From: Cohnella silvisoli
Lineage (GTDB): Bacteria; Bacillota; Bacilli; Paenibacillales; Paenibacillaceae
DNA: 64,000 nt
NCBI RefSeq assembly: GCF_021190915.1
Contig: NZ_JAIOAP010000016.1
Span: 1 to 64,000 of the forward strand
Reading direction: 5' to 3'
Numbering within the stretch: the first letter of the stretch is position 1; every line of letters starts with the position of its first letter. The notes beneath the pieces were generated by a model. That model was not told the origin of the DNA. It worked only from the letters and a program-made list of their open reading frames with translations, and ran no database searches. The position numbers and the translations under genes were made by a program. Positions 1 to 9,863 of the stretch are shown here, piece by piece.

Positions 1-97
1 CCCTACCGTTAGATTTCCGCTGCCAGCAGCGAAAGCAAGTAGCCAACCTATTTGCTTGCAGAAAGTACCGGTATGGCTGGTAAGAAACCCCTACTTC

Positions 98-235
98 TTA
101 GCGAAGCGTAAGTAGGGGAGGTTCATCAATGCACATATCACTTTTAGAAAAAGTATCCGCCTTGTATTTGCCACCGCCCCCACAGCCCACTAAAAACCCC
201 AATGCCAGTAAAACAATTACACGAATGAACTTCAA
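98..235 (-). CDS. tiny lipoprotein-like ORF, 45 aa
   Basis: A TTG start is preceded at 7 bases by GGGGGA. The product has a short charged N-terminus, a hydrophobic stretch and a lipobox ending GFLVGC (Cys18), followed by a Gly-rich linker, then stops after only 27 more residues. The last codons run into a 9-bp inverted repeat (CCCCTACTT/AAGTAGGGG, about 89-117), so the reading frame may have been cut by a rearrangement. It could be a leftover of a longer lipoprotein gene or a real small lipoprotein. No function can be assigned. Confidence 0.35.
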   Translation of the reverse strand: MKFIRVIVLLALGFLVGCGGGGKYKADTFSKSDMCIDEPPLLTLR

Positions 236-459
236 AAAATCATCCCCCGCAATTATCTTCCAATCATTTAATTTCGTGATTTTTGTCGAATCCCCTCCTT
301 AGCATAAATGATGACTTTTTATAAGCCTCTTGGTTTAACTTAGTGCTTCAATAAAAGGCCATATTAAGACCTGCTTCTTGAGGAGAGCAATGAAGAAAAC
401 AAAATATATATTTAAAATATTCCTTGACGTGCATATTCCTTATCAGGTATATTCAACAC

Positions 460-597
460 ATGAATTCGACTTGGAGTGCTCTGGCCGAGCCAAACCGGCT
501 CCGTATTGTTGATCTGCTGCGTCAAGGCGCCCTTTCTGTAGGGGGAAGTAGCCGATCGTTACAAAGAAAGGATGTGAACAGTGTCATCAAACTGTAA
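460..597 (+). pseudogene. ArsR-family regulator, truncated remnant
   Basis: The translation begins MNSTWSALAEPNRLRIVDLL and continues RQGALSVG, the classic N-terminal helix of ArsR winged-helix repressors. Then it diverges. Removing one base near 541-546 gives the expected VGEVADR, but that frame stops soon after, and no recognition helix or C-terminal wing follows. A full ArsR protein is about 100 residues; this has about 30 recognisable ones. It sits just upstream of a DoxX-like gene, a common ArsR neighbour, so it was probably that gene's regulator. Confidence 0.6.
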
Positions 598-708
598 TCC
601 TGCAAGAATGTGTGGTTCAAGTAGTACTGGAAGGAGTATGGCGCGATCGAGAAACCAAATCGACGTGTTACAAAACGATTAATGTACACCTAAGGAGGCT
701 GAAATTCA

Positions 709-1113
709 ATGAAAAAAATTACGATTCCTTACTGGATTTTTACCGTGCTAGTGGTGGTATTTATGGGTGTTGGCGCGATTACCGATACTGTAAAAGCAAC
801 TGATGCGGTTGAACTTTTCAAGCATTTGGGTTACCCAGAATATCTTCTTCCTTTTCTCGGTATTGCCAAGATATTAGGGATCATAGCGATCCTTATCCCA
901 GGCTTTCCTCGAATTAAGGAATGGGCGTATGCCGGATTGGTCTTCGATTTGACGGGAGCTATGTATTCAAACATCGCTGAGGACGGCATTTCGGCCGGTT
1001 TGAGTTTCCTTATCGGCTATATTATCATCGTAGGTTCCTATGTTTATTATCATAAAAGACAGAAATCTGGCTTGTTGAATCAAACGATTAAGCAAGCAGA
1101 ACACGCAATTTAA
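709..1113 (+). CDS. DoxX-like family membrane protein
   Basis: A 134-residue protein with four predicted membrane segments (about 7-27, 46-66, 72-90, 96-115). The length, the segment pattern and motifs such as LPFLGIAKILG and PGFPRIKEWAYAG match the DoxX-like family (four-helix membrane proteins, biochemical role mostly unknown; some members work with redox partners). The start has a strong AAGGAGG site about 9 bases upstream. The broken ArsR remnant lies before it, and a weak terminator follows. Good family call, unknown substrate. Confidence 0.85.
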   Translation: MKKITIPYWIFTVLVVVFMGVGAITDTVKATDAVELFKHLGYPEYLLPFLGIAKILGIIAILIPGFPRIKEWAYAGLVFDLTGAMYSNIAEDGISAGLSFLIGYIIIVGSYVYYHKRQKSGLLNQTIKQAEHAI

Positions 1114-1136
1114 GCATTTAAAGATCAACTACAAAG

Positions 1137-1166
1137 ACCGGACTCTTTATATGGGGCCGGTTTTTT
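1137..1166 (+). terminator. probable terminator after DoxX-like gene
   Basis: ACCGG and CCGGT arms, extended by a few more pairs, enclose an AT-rich loop and are followed by six Ts. It lies 24 bases after the DoxX-like stop codon. Confidence 0.5.
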
Positions 1167-1235
1167 CACCTATTTAGTATTGCAGTGTCATATTTAACCT
1201 CGATACTCCTTTGTTCAGACGTTATACATTAATCT

Positions 1236-1308
1236 ATCCTACCCGTTACTTCAACAAACAAAAAGGAGCTGCCTCGTAGCAAGCTCCTCAACTCTCGTTC
1301 CCGTTAGC
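1236..1308. repeat. CTAACGGG palindromic repeat, copy 1
   Basis: Two arms, CCCGTTACTTCAACAAA on the left and CTCGTTCCCGTTAG on the right, flank an inner hairpin (GGAGCT...AGCTCC). The inner part is almost base-for-base the same as copy 11 near 22.3 kb. It lies between the convergent DoxX-like and hydrolase genes, so it may also terminate transcription. Confidence 0.75.
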
Positions 1309-1354
1309 AATAATTACATTGGTGCAGCAGCCAATACGCCTATCCAAAGTCCCG

Positions 1355-2875
1355 CTAGTTCGCGGCAAACCTGTTCATTCCAGGTTCGACGACATGCCAA
1401 CTGGGGTTCACGGCGGTTCCCAATCGAATACGCAGTTCCGGAAGCGCGTCCGCCGCTTCCCCAGTGACGCTTGTAACGCTTCCCTCCGAATCGGATGAGA
1501 TTCGGATATCGATCCGCGTATAACCGGACGGTGTACGGACTGGCAAACCTGTCGCTTCGGCGAAAGTCCATCCGACAGGCAGCCGCGGAACGATGCTTAC
1601 GGTCTCCATCCCGGTATCGTCGACACCCAGCATCAGCCGCGCGCACTTTAAAGGCTCGGTCACATTCACGAGATTCAGAGCGCCGCACCCTTCCTCCCAG
1701 CCGTCCGGTATTTCCGAATCCGGACATAAGTATCGCTCATAGAACCAGAACCGGCTATCCCGGGTGACCGGATAAACCGGCTCCAATGTGGCGTCGATCA
1801 AATATTGCACGGCTTTCGTATATAATTCCGGTCGATCGAGAAGAAGCATGCACTGGATGGCGTAGCCTTGCCCATATGACGCCGAAGTGAGATTGCCTTC
1901 CCATTCCAAATCAAATTGACTGAACATCCCGTATTTTGCGAATCGTTCCATTCTATGCGAAGTCGTCAGCAGTTTGTAAAAGGTTTGTACGGATGCCGGG
2001 ACGAACCAGCCATCGCCGCGCGTCAGCGGCATAAAACCGTACACATCCGAAGAATGGGTTAAAATGCCGTTAATGCCCGCAAAGCCTTTATTGCCCTCGT
2101 CGTTGAGGATTTCGTCCGCTGCCTGTCGCCCTGTATCCGGGTCAAGACACCAAATCCAGGAGCCGTCTTCGAACACCATGCGATTAAGCATGCTTTCCTT
2201 CAAGCCTGCAGCCGTACGCAAACAGCGATTACCGAGCTCCAGCGCTTCCGCTTGCCGGGTTCCGCTCTTCAATCGGGTGCCCGCGAATTCCAGCATCATC
2301 GCGACCATGCCGTTCTGCACTACATTGTAGAAGGGCTGAGTCGGCATCCGAATTCCTCCGCCGAATTCGCCGCACCCCGAAACGAACGGCTGCTTTTCCA
2401 GAATGAACAGGATGTACCGCAGCGGGGACGTATCGGCAAGCAAATATTTCTCAATCCTGTACCGTACGGCATCTTCTGCCGGAAGCCGTTCCCATAACAA
2501 GAAAGACGACACGAGCCAGACTGTGGTTCCGTCCATTTCTTCTCCGCTTCGCGGCTGATTGGGGTACACATACATCGGAAAGGAATAATAGCCCTCCCTA
2601 TTCAATGCGACATGATCGACCGAAGCTTGCCACGCGGCTTTGGCAAGCTCGAATTCGCCGTAATGAATCAATTCGCGCATGAACGTTCCTTGGTCCCTAG
2701 ACCACATCGTATCCGACCAATAGCGCCCATCTACCGAAGCGGCCACGAATCCGACCGGCCCTTGGGCCGGATCGGCAATCAAATTTTTCCGAACTATACC
2801 CAAGAACGACTCCTCTAATTGCCGCGAAAAATGTTCGGCTGCTTCGCTGCCTTGAAATTGCAATTTGGCTCTCAT
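1355..2875 (-). CDS. alpha/alpha-barrel glycoside-hydrolase-like protein, 506 aa
   Basis: The protein has no signal peptide and should act in the cytoplasm on imported oligosaccharides. It has the look of an (alpha/alpha)6 six-hairpin glycosidase: WSDTMWSRDQGTFMREL near residue 55, repeated helical segments, and a C-terminal beta region (MLGVDDTGMETVSIVPRLP) like that of debranching-type enzymes. I do not recognise the exact GH family. The start has a GGAGG site 6 bases upstream. It is the last gene of a minus-strand locus with two sugar permeases and a second hydrolase-like gene 74 bases upstream. Possible catalytic acids cannot be named without an alignment. Confidence 0.65.
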   Translation of the reverse strand: MRAKLQFQGSEAAEHFSRQLEESFLGIVRKNLIADPAQGPVGFVAASVDGRYWSDTMWSRDQGTFMRELIHYGEFELAKAAWQASVDHVALNREGYYSFPMYVYPNQPRSGEEMDGTTVWLVSSFLLWERLPAEDAVRYRIEKYLLADTSPLRYILFILEKQPFVSGCGEFGGGIRMPTQPFYNVVQNGMVAMMLEFAGTRLKSGTRQAEALELGNRCLRTAAGLKESMLNRMVFEDGSWIWCLDPDTGRQAADEILNDEGNKGFAGINGILTHSSDVYGFMPLTRGDGWFVPASVQTFYKLLTTSHRMERFAKYGMFSQFDLEWEGNLTSASYGQGYAIQCMLLLDRPELYTKAVQYLIDATLEPVYPVTRDSRFWFYERYLCPDSEIPDGWEEGCGALNLVNVTEPLKCARLMLGVDDTGMETVSIVPRLPVGWTFAEATGLPVRTPSGYTRIDIRISSDSEGSVTSVTGEAADALPELRIRLGTAVNPSWHVVEPGMNRFAAN

Positions 2876-2949
2876 AGGATTCCTCCGATCAAATAAGGCG
2901 GGTACAAGATGGATTTCTTTCTACTGCGGGAAGGATTCTCGGATCTGCG

Positions 2950-5379
2950 TCATGAACCGTACCGTTCGATTGCCGGGATCAGCACACCCAGTTGGTCGCA
3001 CAGCAGTCCTTCGTAACCGCAGTGCATACCGTCCGACATCCGCCAATCGACACCGGAGCCGCAGCCGCCGAACGCTGAACCGTCAGCCAGGCTGGCGCAC
3101 ATGTCGGTCAACATGTCGTCCGCTTCCGCCTGCATCCCGACACGGTATAGTGCCGCAATAAAGTGTCTTGCCTGAGATAGAGTGGTGCCGCCGTTCTGGT
3201 AAATACCGAATGGCAGATTGTGCATCAGGACAGGCATATCTTCATTCGGTATTTTCCACAGGTTGCCCGGCACACCATAGCGGTAATTGGTCCATCCGAC
3301 ACGCTGCATCTCCTCGTACAGCCCGGCAATCATGGTTCTGGCCGACGACAGATCGTCATCCAGCAAACCGGCTGTAACTGCCGCTCCATTCACAAACAGA
3401 AACGCGTAGTCATGTAGCCGGTCTTCCCTGCAGCGCCAGCCAGCGAACCAGCCGGTCTGCGGATTGTAGAAGCAAGTGCGATAACTCGTCTTCAGCTTTG
3501 CGGCCCAGGCACGGATCCGGTTCAGCCGCTGGGAAGAGAACAGCCTGGCCGATGACGGAGACTCCGCCAGCTTCAGCAGCGCACCGTACAGCAAAGCATT
3601 GACGAATGCATCCTTCCAGCCGAAAGAGATGACGTCCCACCAGTTTGTGCTCCACTGATGTTCGCCGCTGACGCCCTGCCGCTTGTCGCTTTCGATCAAG
3701 CCGTCGCCGTCGAGGTCCCGCGCTTCCATCAGCTGCAATTGCAGTTCGATGGTGCCGCGGTAACGATCCATCCATTCCGTATCTTCGGAGTGCATGAGGA
3801 AATCAGCCAGTCCAAGCAGCGAACTCACCCCGGTCATTAGGTACTCGTCTTCGTAATACCCATCATGCTTGGATGAGCGCCCGCTTGCGTAACCGGGAGC
3901 CAACGTCAACCATCTTTCCAGCGTATCCCGCAGCAGATCGAGCGCGGTCAGATTCGGCAAGATCGGGTCGAGCCTGACGCACAGCGATGACCACAGGTCC
4001 ATACAGATCGGCGCATGGATCGAGGTGCCGTTGTTGGAGAATGTCGACGTATCCGCGCGGTAAGTGAGCGCTGTCGTCAAGCAGCGGTTGATCGCCCTCT
4101 CAACTTCAGGCGGCGTGCCATCAGCCGCGTTCGCCAGCCTCGGAGTGCCGATACGCCATTCCATCGATGATCTGTACCGGCCGGCGGGCAGCAGGTAGTC
4201 GCCCTCCGGCTGCGGAATTTCTCCAACCTTCAATTCACAAAGATTCGTATAGATCGGCCGGATCGCATCGGAGCGCCAATAAATCTCGCCGGTCGGACCA
4301 TCGTCGTGTGCATGAACCTGTATGGTGCCATGCTTGGGAGCATGGAGCAGTAGCGGCAGCGTCACAAGCCCCGTTTCGCCTTGACGGTTTAACGCGCCGA
4401 GTACGGTGGTCGGGATGACGCGGCTGTCGAGCGCGATCGTCCAGACACTGCTTTTCCAGACACGCAGCTCGAAAAGACCGGAACGTTCCGCCATGAATCG
4501 AAGCCTGTCCTCGTGAACTTCCCAAGTGAGCCGCCAAGATTGCCCCCACTGTTCCATCGTCAAATCATACACAATCGTATTCCCTTTGACGGTGACTTCT
4601 CCTTCGACATGGTGAGCCTGAAACCCGGACAGTTCCGCAGCGCCGACCGGGTGGAAACTCAATCCTTGGGCCAGGTATTGTCTTTGCGGACTGAACAACA
4701 AGCCAACCTCCGGATTTTTTAGCAGGCTTTGCCGGGTGTTCCCGTTTCCGTCCTCATCGAGCGCCAGATAGCTGAATCCGCTGCGCTGGAGGCGGAAACC
4801 CATCTCGAGAAACCGGGTGCGATAACGAACTTCCGTGGCGCAACGCCGCGCCTCTACGCCTGGAGGCAACGCGGACAAGTCGCAGGATGTGAGCGCGAGG
4901 CTGCGTTCGATCATCGAATCCGCATCAGAAACTTGCCCGGAAACGGGTTCCCCTTCGACTACGAAAGCATCCGCAGCCAAATTCCAGCTGGGCCACCAAC
5001 CGTCGACGCCGCTGCGCCGCACCTCCAATATCAACTCCGTAACCTCGACAGCAGGTATCGCCTCGAACCATATTGCGCCGGCGTCAGCCGGCGGACGGCT
5101 TTGATTCATTTCGTACAGCACTTCCCGCCACACTCCGGCGCCGTTCCGGACGAGCAGGCGAAAGTCGGCCACCCAATCGCGTTCGTTAACGCTGCCGCAT
5201 TTGAAATAGCCGCCGTTCTCCTGAATGCCTATTCGCCACAATACGACAGGGGAAGTAAATTGCGCACAACGGGCATGAATAATGCGACGCTCCGGCGCAT
5301 CCGATTCACAAGGCAATTTGTCCTTCCAGACGGCTCGGTTGAAGCTCAGGCATAAACCGACATTATTCAACATGTTCAT
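2950..5379 (-). CDS. large alpha/alpha-barrel glycosidase-like protein, 809 aa
   Basis: The N-terminal half (about 1-400) looks beta-rich and the C-terminal half helical. The latter holds HDGYYEDEYLMTGVSSLLGL, DLDGDGLIES, WWDVISFGWKDAF and LPFGIYQNGGTTLSQARHF, typical of six-hairpin glycosidases (GH15/GH63/GH94-like folds). No signal peptide is seen, so it should act inside the cell. I chose the ATG at 5379 rather than the TTG at 5388 because the AGGGG site lies 9-12 bases before it. It follows the permease stop with almost no gap, so the genes are surely co-transcribed. The substrate is unknown. Confidence 0.65.
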   Translation of the reverse strand: MNMLNNVGLCLSFNRAVWKDKLPCESDAPERRIIHARCAQFTSPVVLWRIGIQENGGYFKCGSVNERDWVADFRLLVRNGAGVWREVLYEMNQSRPPADAGAIWFEAIPAVEVTELILEVRRSGVDGWWPSWNLAADAFVVEGEPVSGQVSDADSMIERSLALTSCDLSALPPGVEARRCATEVRYRTRFLEMGFRLQRSGFSYLALDEDGNGNTRQSLLKNPEVGLLFSPQRQYLAQGLSFHPVGAAELSGFQAHHVEGEVTVKGNTIVYDLTMEQWGQSWRLTWEVHEDRLRFMAERSGLFELRVWKSSVWTIALDSRVIPTTVLGALNRQGETGLVTLPLLLHAPKHGTIQVHAHDDGPTGEIYWRSDAIRPIYTNLCELKVGEIPQPEGDYLLPAGRYRSSMEWRIGTPRLANAADGTPPEVERAINRCLTTALTYRADTSTFSNNGTSIHAPICMDLWSSLCVRLDPILPNLTALDLLRDTLERWLTLAPGYASGRSSKHDGYYEDEYLMTGVSSLLGLADFLMHSEDTEWMDRYRGTIELQLQLMEARDLDGDGLIESDKRQGVSGEHQWSTNWWDVISFGWKDAFVNALLYGALLKLAESPSSARLFSSQRLNRIRAWAAKLKTSYRTCFYNPQTGWFAGWRCREDRLHDYAFLFVNGAAVTAGLLDDDLSSARTMIAGLYEEMQRVGWTNYRYGVPGNLWKIPNEDMPVLMHNLPFGIYQNGGTTLSQARHFIAALYRVGMQAEADDMLTDMCASLADGSAFGGCGSGVDWRMSDGMHCGYEGLLCDQLGVLIPAIERYGS

Positions 5380-5388
5380 CTTGTTCAA

Positions 5389-6261
5389 CTACCCCTTAAC
5401 GGCACCGAGAATGATGCCCTTGATAAAATACTTCTGGAGAAACGGATAAATGAGCATGACCGGCAGGATGACGACGACCGTCACCGTCGTTCGGATCGAT
5501 TCCGGCGTCACTTTCATCGAGCTCATCGTTTGCGCGTCCAGCACATTGGTAGAGATGGTCTGCGTCTTGACGAGGTTCAGCAGCATCAATTGCAGCGTCA
5601 TCAGCTTCGGATCCGTTGCGTAAAACAAGTTGTCCGCCCACGAATTCCAATGACCGACGGCCTGGAAGATGGCAATGGTCGCCAGGATCGGCATAGACAG
5701 CGGCAGGATGATCGAGAAGAACACGCGGTAATAGCCGGCCCCTTCCACCATAGCGCTCTCTTCCAATTCGGCTGGAAGTTGCTCGATGTAGGTTTTGATG
5801 AGAATCAGATAAAACGGAACGACGATCATCGGCAAAATATACACCCAGAACGAGTTCAGCAGGCGCAAATCAGAAATGAGCAGGTAACTGGGGATAAATC
5901 CCCCGCTGACATACATGGAAACGACGAGGCCGCGATACATGAATTTCCTCAGCGGCAACAACGATTTGGTCAGGCTGTAGGCGAACAGCGTACAGCAGAT
6001 GACGGTGAGAGCCGTGCCGATGACGGTTCGCAGAAGGGAGATGATCGTGGCATCCACCAGGCGGTCCAACTCAAAGACAGTCCGGTAATTGTCAAGGGTG
6101 AAGCCCCGGGGCCAGAAGTAGATGCCCTTGATGACTTCCTGGGGATCGGACACGGAATAGATGATCAGGTAATAGAACGGATACAACGTCAAAAAACCGA
6201 AAATCGTCAAGAACAGGTAGTTGAATGCGTCGAAAATCCGATCAGTCGTCGATAACTTCAC
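5389..6261 (-). CDS. carbohydrate ABC transporter permease, MalG/YtcP type
   Basis: An inner-membrane subunit of a CUT1 importer, 290 residues with six membrane segments. The conserved EAA loop is present (ELEESAMVEGAGYYRVFFSI, about 175-195) and contacts the ATPase. The C-terminal end YFIKGIILGAVKG is the usual signature of the YtcP/LplC family. A GTG start is preceded by AGGAGAG. It lies 27 bases after the partner permease. No ATPase gene is in the locus, as is usual for this group, which shares an MsmX-like ATPase encoded elsewhere. Confidence 0.92.
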   Translation of the reverse strand: MKLSTTDRIFDAFNYLFLTIFGFLTLYPFYYLIIYSVSDPQEVIKGIYFWPRGFTLDNYRTVFELDRLVDATIISLLRTVIGTALTVICCTLFAYSLTKSLLPLRKFMYRGLVVSMYVSGGFIPSYLLISDLRLLNSFWVYILPMIVVPFYLILIKTYIEQLPAELEESAMVEGAGYYRVFFSIILPLSMPILATIAIFQAVGHWNSWADNLFYATDPKLMTLQLMLLNLVKTQTISTNVLDAQTMSSMKVTPESIRTTVTVVVILPVMLIYPFLQKYFIKGIILGAVKG

Positions 6262-6288
6262 AGCAAGCTCTCCTTTTCGGATGATCCG

Positions 6289-7248
6289 TCAAATAATGCT
6301 TTTTCCCGTTGCCATTTTGTAAACCCAGTTCGCCGTAAATACGAGAACGACGCTTACAACCGATTTGAATATGCCGGCGGCTGTCGAGAACGGAAAATTC
6401 AGTTGGACGAGCCCCAGATTGTACACGTACGTATCAAGCACATCCAACTTGCTGTGGACGACCGAATTGGTGAACACGTAATACTGATCGAAGCCCGAAG
6501 ATAACATATACCCGATTCCGAGCAGGAACAAGACGGCGTAGGTCGGCATCAGACCGGGAATCATGATATGGCGGATTTGCCTGAACCTTCCGGCGCCGTC
6601 CACTTCTGCCGCCTGAAACACCTCTTGATCCAGCGATGAGATGGCGGCGATATAAATAATGGCGGACCAACCCAAGCCTTTCCAGTTAGTGATCGCCGCC
6701 TGAAGCCACCAGGCGATGTCCGCATTCGTCAGTATATCCGTGGGCTGTTCAATCAGGCCGAGCTTGAACAACAGCCGGTTGATCATTCCGTCGTCAATTG
6801 AGAAGAACGCGAAAAAAATCGAATAGACGATGACCCAAGAGATGAAATTGGGAAAGGAGGAGACGATTTGCACGATTTTAGCGAACCACTTCTGCTTGAC
6901 TTCATTGAGCAGGATGGCGAACGCCATCGGCAGCGGACTGAGCAGCAAGCCTATCGCGCTGATGACCAGCGTATTGCGCATGGCCGTAAGAAACTGGTTC
7001 CCGGAGAACAATTGCTCGAAGTTACGAAAGCCGACAATATCGGCGTTCAGGATGCTTTCCCCCGGATAATAGTTGGTGAACGCGATGTACCAGCCCCAAA
7101 GCGGAACATAGGCGAACAGAACCATCAGCAGGAAGAAGGGGACCGACATCGTCAGAAGCGGAAATACGCGTCTCCACTTTCTCAGCATCTGTGTTTGTCG
7201 TACGGGTGCGCGCATCCGAATCGATTGCTCTCCTTGCATCCCATTCAT
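6289..7248 (-). CDS. carbohydrate ABC transporter permease, LplB/YteP type
   Basis: The MalF-like half of the CUT1 channel, 319 residues. After a basic N-terminus there are six membrane segments, the LplB-type motif PFFLLMVLFAYVPLWGWYIA near 35, and an EAA-like loop (EVFQAAEVDGAGRFRQIRHI, about 210-229). It should pair with the YtcP-like permease just downstream and receive sugar from the lipoprotein encoded at 9864-11651. The AraC-type regulator gene lies between the binding protein and this gene, which is typical of Paenibacillus sugar loci. Confidence 0.92.
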   Translation of the reverse strand: MNGMQGEQSIRMRAPVRQTQMLRKWRRVFPLLTMSVPFFLLMVLFAYVPLWGWYIAFTNYYPGESILNADIVGFRNFEQLFSGNQFLTAMRNTLVISAIGLLLSPLPMAFAILLNEVKQKWFAKIVQIVSSFPNFISWVIVYSIFFAFFSIDDGMINRLLFKLGLIEQPTDILTNADIAWWLQAAITNWKGLGWSAIIYIAAISSLDQEVFQAAEVDGAGRFRQIRHIMIPGLMPTYAVLFLLGIGYMLSSGFDQYYVFTNSVVHSKLDVLDTYVYNLGLVQLNFPFSTAAGIFKSVVSVVLVFTANWVYKMATGKSII

Positions 7249-7344
7249 TGCATTTCCTTCTTTCTTGTTGTGATGAATCCTAGTTTGTCATGCCGGAAAT
7301 GCAGAAGTAAACTCCTAATTCGTGCGATAATTCCGAATCCGGCA

Positions 7345-7372
7345 ATAAAAAATCCCCCCGCGTCGCGAGGGG
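7345..7372 (-). terminator. terminator after the AraC-type regulator
   Basis: On the minus strand CCCCTCGC and GCGGGG pair around GAC and run into ATTTTTTATT. It lies just past the regulator's stop codon and before the permease gene, so the permeases probably have their own promoter or depend on read-through. Confidence 0.75.
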
Positions 7373-7384
7373 TGAAAGGCCGGT

Positions 7385-9697
7385 TCAATCGGATTTGCCG
7401 ATCATCGTGCGGAACCGGTATTCTTTGGGCGGAGCCCCGTATTTCATCTTGAACAGGCGGAAAAAGTTGCTTTGGCTCGTGTAACCGACCCGCTCCATAA
7501 TCTCCTTGATCGTATGGTTGTCATGGTTCAGCAACTGCAGCGCCAGCTCCAGCCGCACTTCGTTCAAATAATCGGCGAACGACTGCGAGGCGGTACCTTT
7601 AAATATCCGTCCTACGTAAGTGGGAGACATCTTCAGCATGTCGGATACGCATTGCAGGCTTAAATTCGGATCCGCATACTTCTGGCGTACAATATCTTTG
7701 ATCGTATCCGTAAGCAAGATGTGTTTCCGCGTCTCCTCGGTATGCTGCCCCTGCATCGTCGTCCAGATAAATTCCAGCATCATCTCCTTCATGTCGTCAA
7801 GCGTCGTTTGCTGCATGACGCGCCGCATGAACGGGGTAGCGCCGAACGTTCCGGGATGTGCGGAAATGGGTTGCAACGTTTTCGACATGGTCAAGATCAA
7901 CCGGGTAACCCCGTAGTCGATATGTTCGATCTCCAAATTCTTCAAGTAATGAAAATAGTGGTTTAACCACTTTTCGCTGTCGGCGGTGTGACCGGCTTTC
8001 ATGCTTTCGATCAGCCTTTTCTCCGTCTCCTCCAGCAACCCGGGATCGAACGATTTTCGGCTTTCCTTCACCGCTTCCGCCGTTATGATGCCCCCTTCGC
8101 CAAAGACGAGACGATATGCCAGCAGCTTCCGAAGCTCGGCATGATGCTCGGCAAAATCGCGATAATCGGCAATCTCCCGGCTGACCGCTGCCGTGACCGA
8201 AATCCGGTAATAGTGGAGAATGACTTCCTGCGTTTCTTGCAGCAGCGCATTCAATTCTCCGATGCGGCCCTGATGGTCCGGGGACAAGCTGACGATCGCC
8301 GACACGGTTCCATCGTTCAGCTCGATCATTTCCAACTCGAGTCGGTTACCGACAATTTCTTTGGCGATATTGGCGACGGCGAAATGCATCAGCTTGTTGT
8401 CTTCCCGATCAAGGTTAATGGACAGAAGCACGACGACATACGGTCCTTCGGGTTCCAGTCTCAAGTTATACTGCCGCCGGGATTCGCAGAATTCGGATTC
8501 GGATATAGCGTCCTTCATCGTCAATAACCGCTGCAGATAATAGCTTTTGACGACGTCGCGCTTCTCGCCGTATACTTGCTGCATCGTGTTGAGCTGATGC
8601 ATGACGTTCTTGTAGGAATCGTTGATGACGGAAAATTCCAGACGGCCCCGCGCGGCCGGGCGGGCATCGGCCGCCGCCGGTTTGCGGAATTGGCGCATCA
8701 ATTCTTCCACCGGTTTGTACAGGCGATGCGAAGAGATGAACGTGACGACGACCGCTAGCACGAGAAACAGCAGTACGACGGCAACGGACGATTGCCGCAG
8801 CTTCCGGACGCCGGACATGACCTCATCATAGGATTGCAGGGTAACGACCTGCCAGTCCAGCGCCTTGATTTGCAGCGGAGTCGCCACCCATTTGCCGTTC
8901 GGACCGTCAATCGTCTTGGACGTCATGGAGGACTTCAGCTTGCCAAGATGGGGGGCGAGCATCGATGCTGCGTCCACATCCGCCGAGGCAAGCCGCGATG
9001 CCGATTGATACACCGTCCCTTGTCCGTCGACGATAACGATCGTACTGTTGAAATGGCCGTTCGGCTTGTTCAGTTCGATCAGGTTGTTCATGATCCAATC
9101 CGGCTTGATATTGATCACAATCGCATTCTCGCGTGCTTGATGGGAACTCGGACTGTCGTACATCAGCATCGAAAGTACGCGTTCCGTCTTGTTTCCGTGA
9201 TCGTATTCGACCGGAATGAGCATCAATTTCCTCGTATCCCGCTGTCCGTCGAGCAATTGGCGAAAAGCCCGGCTCATTCCGCTCCCCCCATCCCGAAGCC
9301 GGAAATCGCCGCTGTTATACAAGGTGTCCGTTTTGCCGTTATAGACAAGGATGGAATTTAAGTAGTTGGTCGATTCGGTTGTTTTGTCCAGCTCGTACAA
9401 CCTTGGCGTAATATCGAAAAAATCCAGATCGTCCCTCTTCATCAGAACGTTGACATCGTTGTCGAAGTAGAGGGAGATGAGGAACTGGATAAACATGTTG
9501 TTCGTGAAGTCGATATTATAGGCAACCTGGGACAACACTTTCCGGTTGCTGTCGTCCAGCATCTTCATGGCATTTTTCTGGGCGTTGAACATCAAAGCCC
9601 CGGAGCTGACCGTAACGAACAGGAGCATAATCAGCAAGCTGGACAACAGAATTTGGACCAAATATTTTCTCGAGCGGTATCGATTAAACAAATTCAC
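7385..9697 (-). CDS. membrane-bound AraC-family regulator (YesN/YtdP-like), 770 aa
   Basis: A one-protein sensor and transcription factor. A membrane helix at about 15-35, an extracellular sensor region (about 36-300, cache-like), a second helix (VAVVLLFLVLAVVVTFI, about 305-322), a cytoplasmic linker, and a C-terminal AraC double helix-turn-helix (about 670-765) with VGYTSQSNFFRLFKMKYGAP and PKEYR. In this family the outside domain senses sugars, sometimes with a binding protein, and the inside domain activates the transporter genes. A GTG start has GGGAGG 8 bases upstream. Position between binding-protein and permease genes supports control of this locus. Confidence 0.88.
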   Translation of the reverse strand: MNLFNRYRSRKYLVQILLSSLLIMLLFVTVSSGALMFNAQKNAMKMLDDSNRKVLSQVAYNIDFTNNMFIQFLISLYFDNDVNVLMKRDDLDFFDITPRLYELDKTTESTNYLNSILVYNGKTDTLYNSGDFRLRDGGSGMSRAFRQLLDGQRDTRKLMLIPVEYDHGNKTERVLSMLMYDSPSSHQARENAIVINIKPDWIMNNLIELNKPNGHFNSTIVIVDGQGTVYQSASRLASADVDAASMLAPHLGKLKSSMTSKTIDGPNGKWVATPLQIKALDWQVVTLQSYDEVMSGVRKLRQSSVAVVLLFLVLAVVVTFISSHRLYKPVEELMRQFRKPAAADARPAARGRLEFSVINDSYKNVMHQLNTMQQVYGEKRDVVKSYYLQRLLTMKDAISESEFCESRRQYNLRLEPEGPYVVVLLSINLDREDNKLMHFAVANIAKEIVGNRLELEMIELNDGTVSAIVSLSPDHQGRIGELNALLQETQEVILHYYRISVTAAVSREIADYRDFAEHHAELRKLLAYRLVFGEGGIITAEAVKESRKSFDPGLLEETEKRLIESMKAGHTADSEKWLNHYFHYLKNLEIEHIDYGVTRLILTMSKTLQPISAHPGTFGATPFMRRVMQQTTLDDMKEMMLEFIWTTMQGQHTEETRKHILLTDTIKDIVRQKYADPNLSLQCVSDMLKMSPTYVGRIFKGTASQSFADYLNEVRLELALQLLNHDNHTIKEIMERVGYTSQSNFFRLFKMKYGAPPKEYRFRTMIGKSD

Positions 9698-9811
9698 GAG
9701 TTGTTCCTCCCGAGCTTAAGGAATTGTTTCACCTTCCCATTGTCTCACAAACAGGAGGATGCTCCCTACTCCAAGTTATGGCGAATGCTCCAAAATTCCA
9801 AAAGCAAGCAG

Positions 9812-9839
9812 CGGCAGACGATGGATTTATCGTCTGCCG
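9812..9839 (-). terminator. strong hairpin after the binding-protein gene
   Basis: A perfect 11-bp inverted repeat, CGGCAGACGAT/ATCGTCTGCCG, with a 6-base loop lies 25 bases past the stop. The run of Ts afterwards is weak (GCTTGCTTTT), so it may mainly stabilise the binding-protein mRNA end, lowering expression of the genes downstream. Confidence 0.6.
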
Positions 9840-9863
9840 TCGGCCGATCCCGCGCGTTTTCGG

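Noticed and set aside
4729..5355. Plus-strand frame of 208 codons over the 809-residue hydrolase
   Set aside because: A shadow of the GC-rich gene on the minus strand; no ribosome site and no family pattern.
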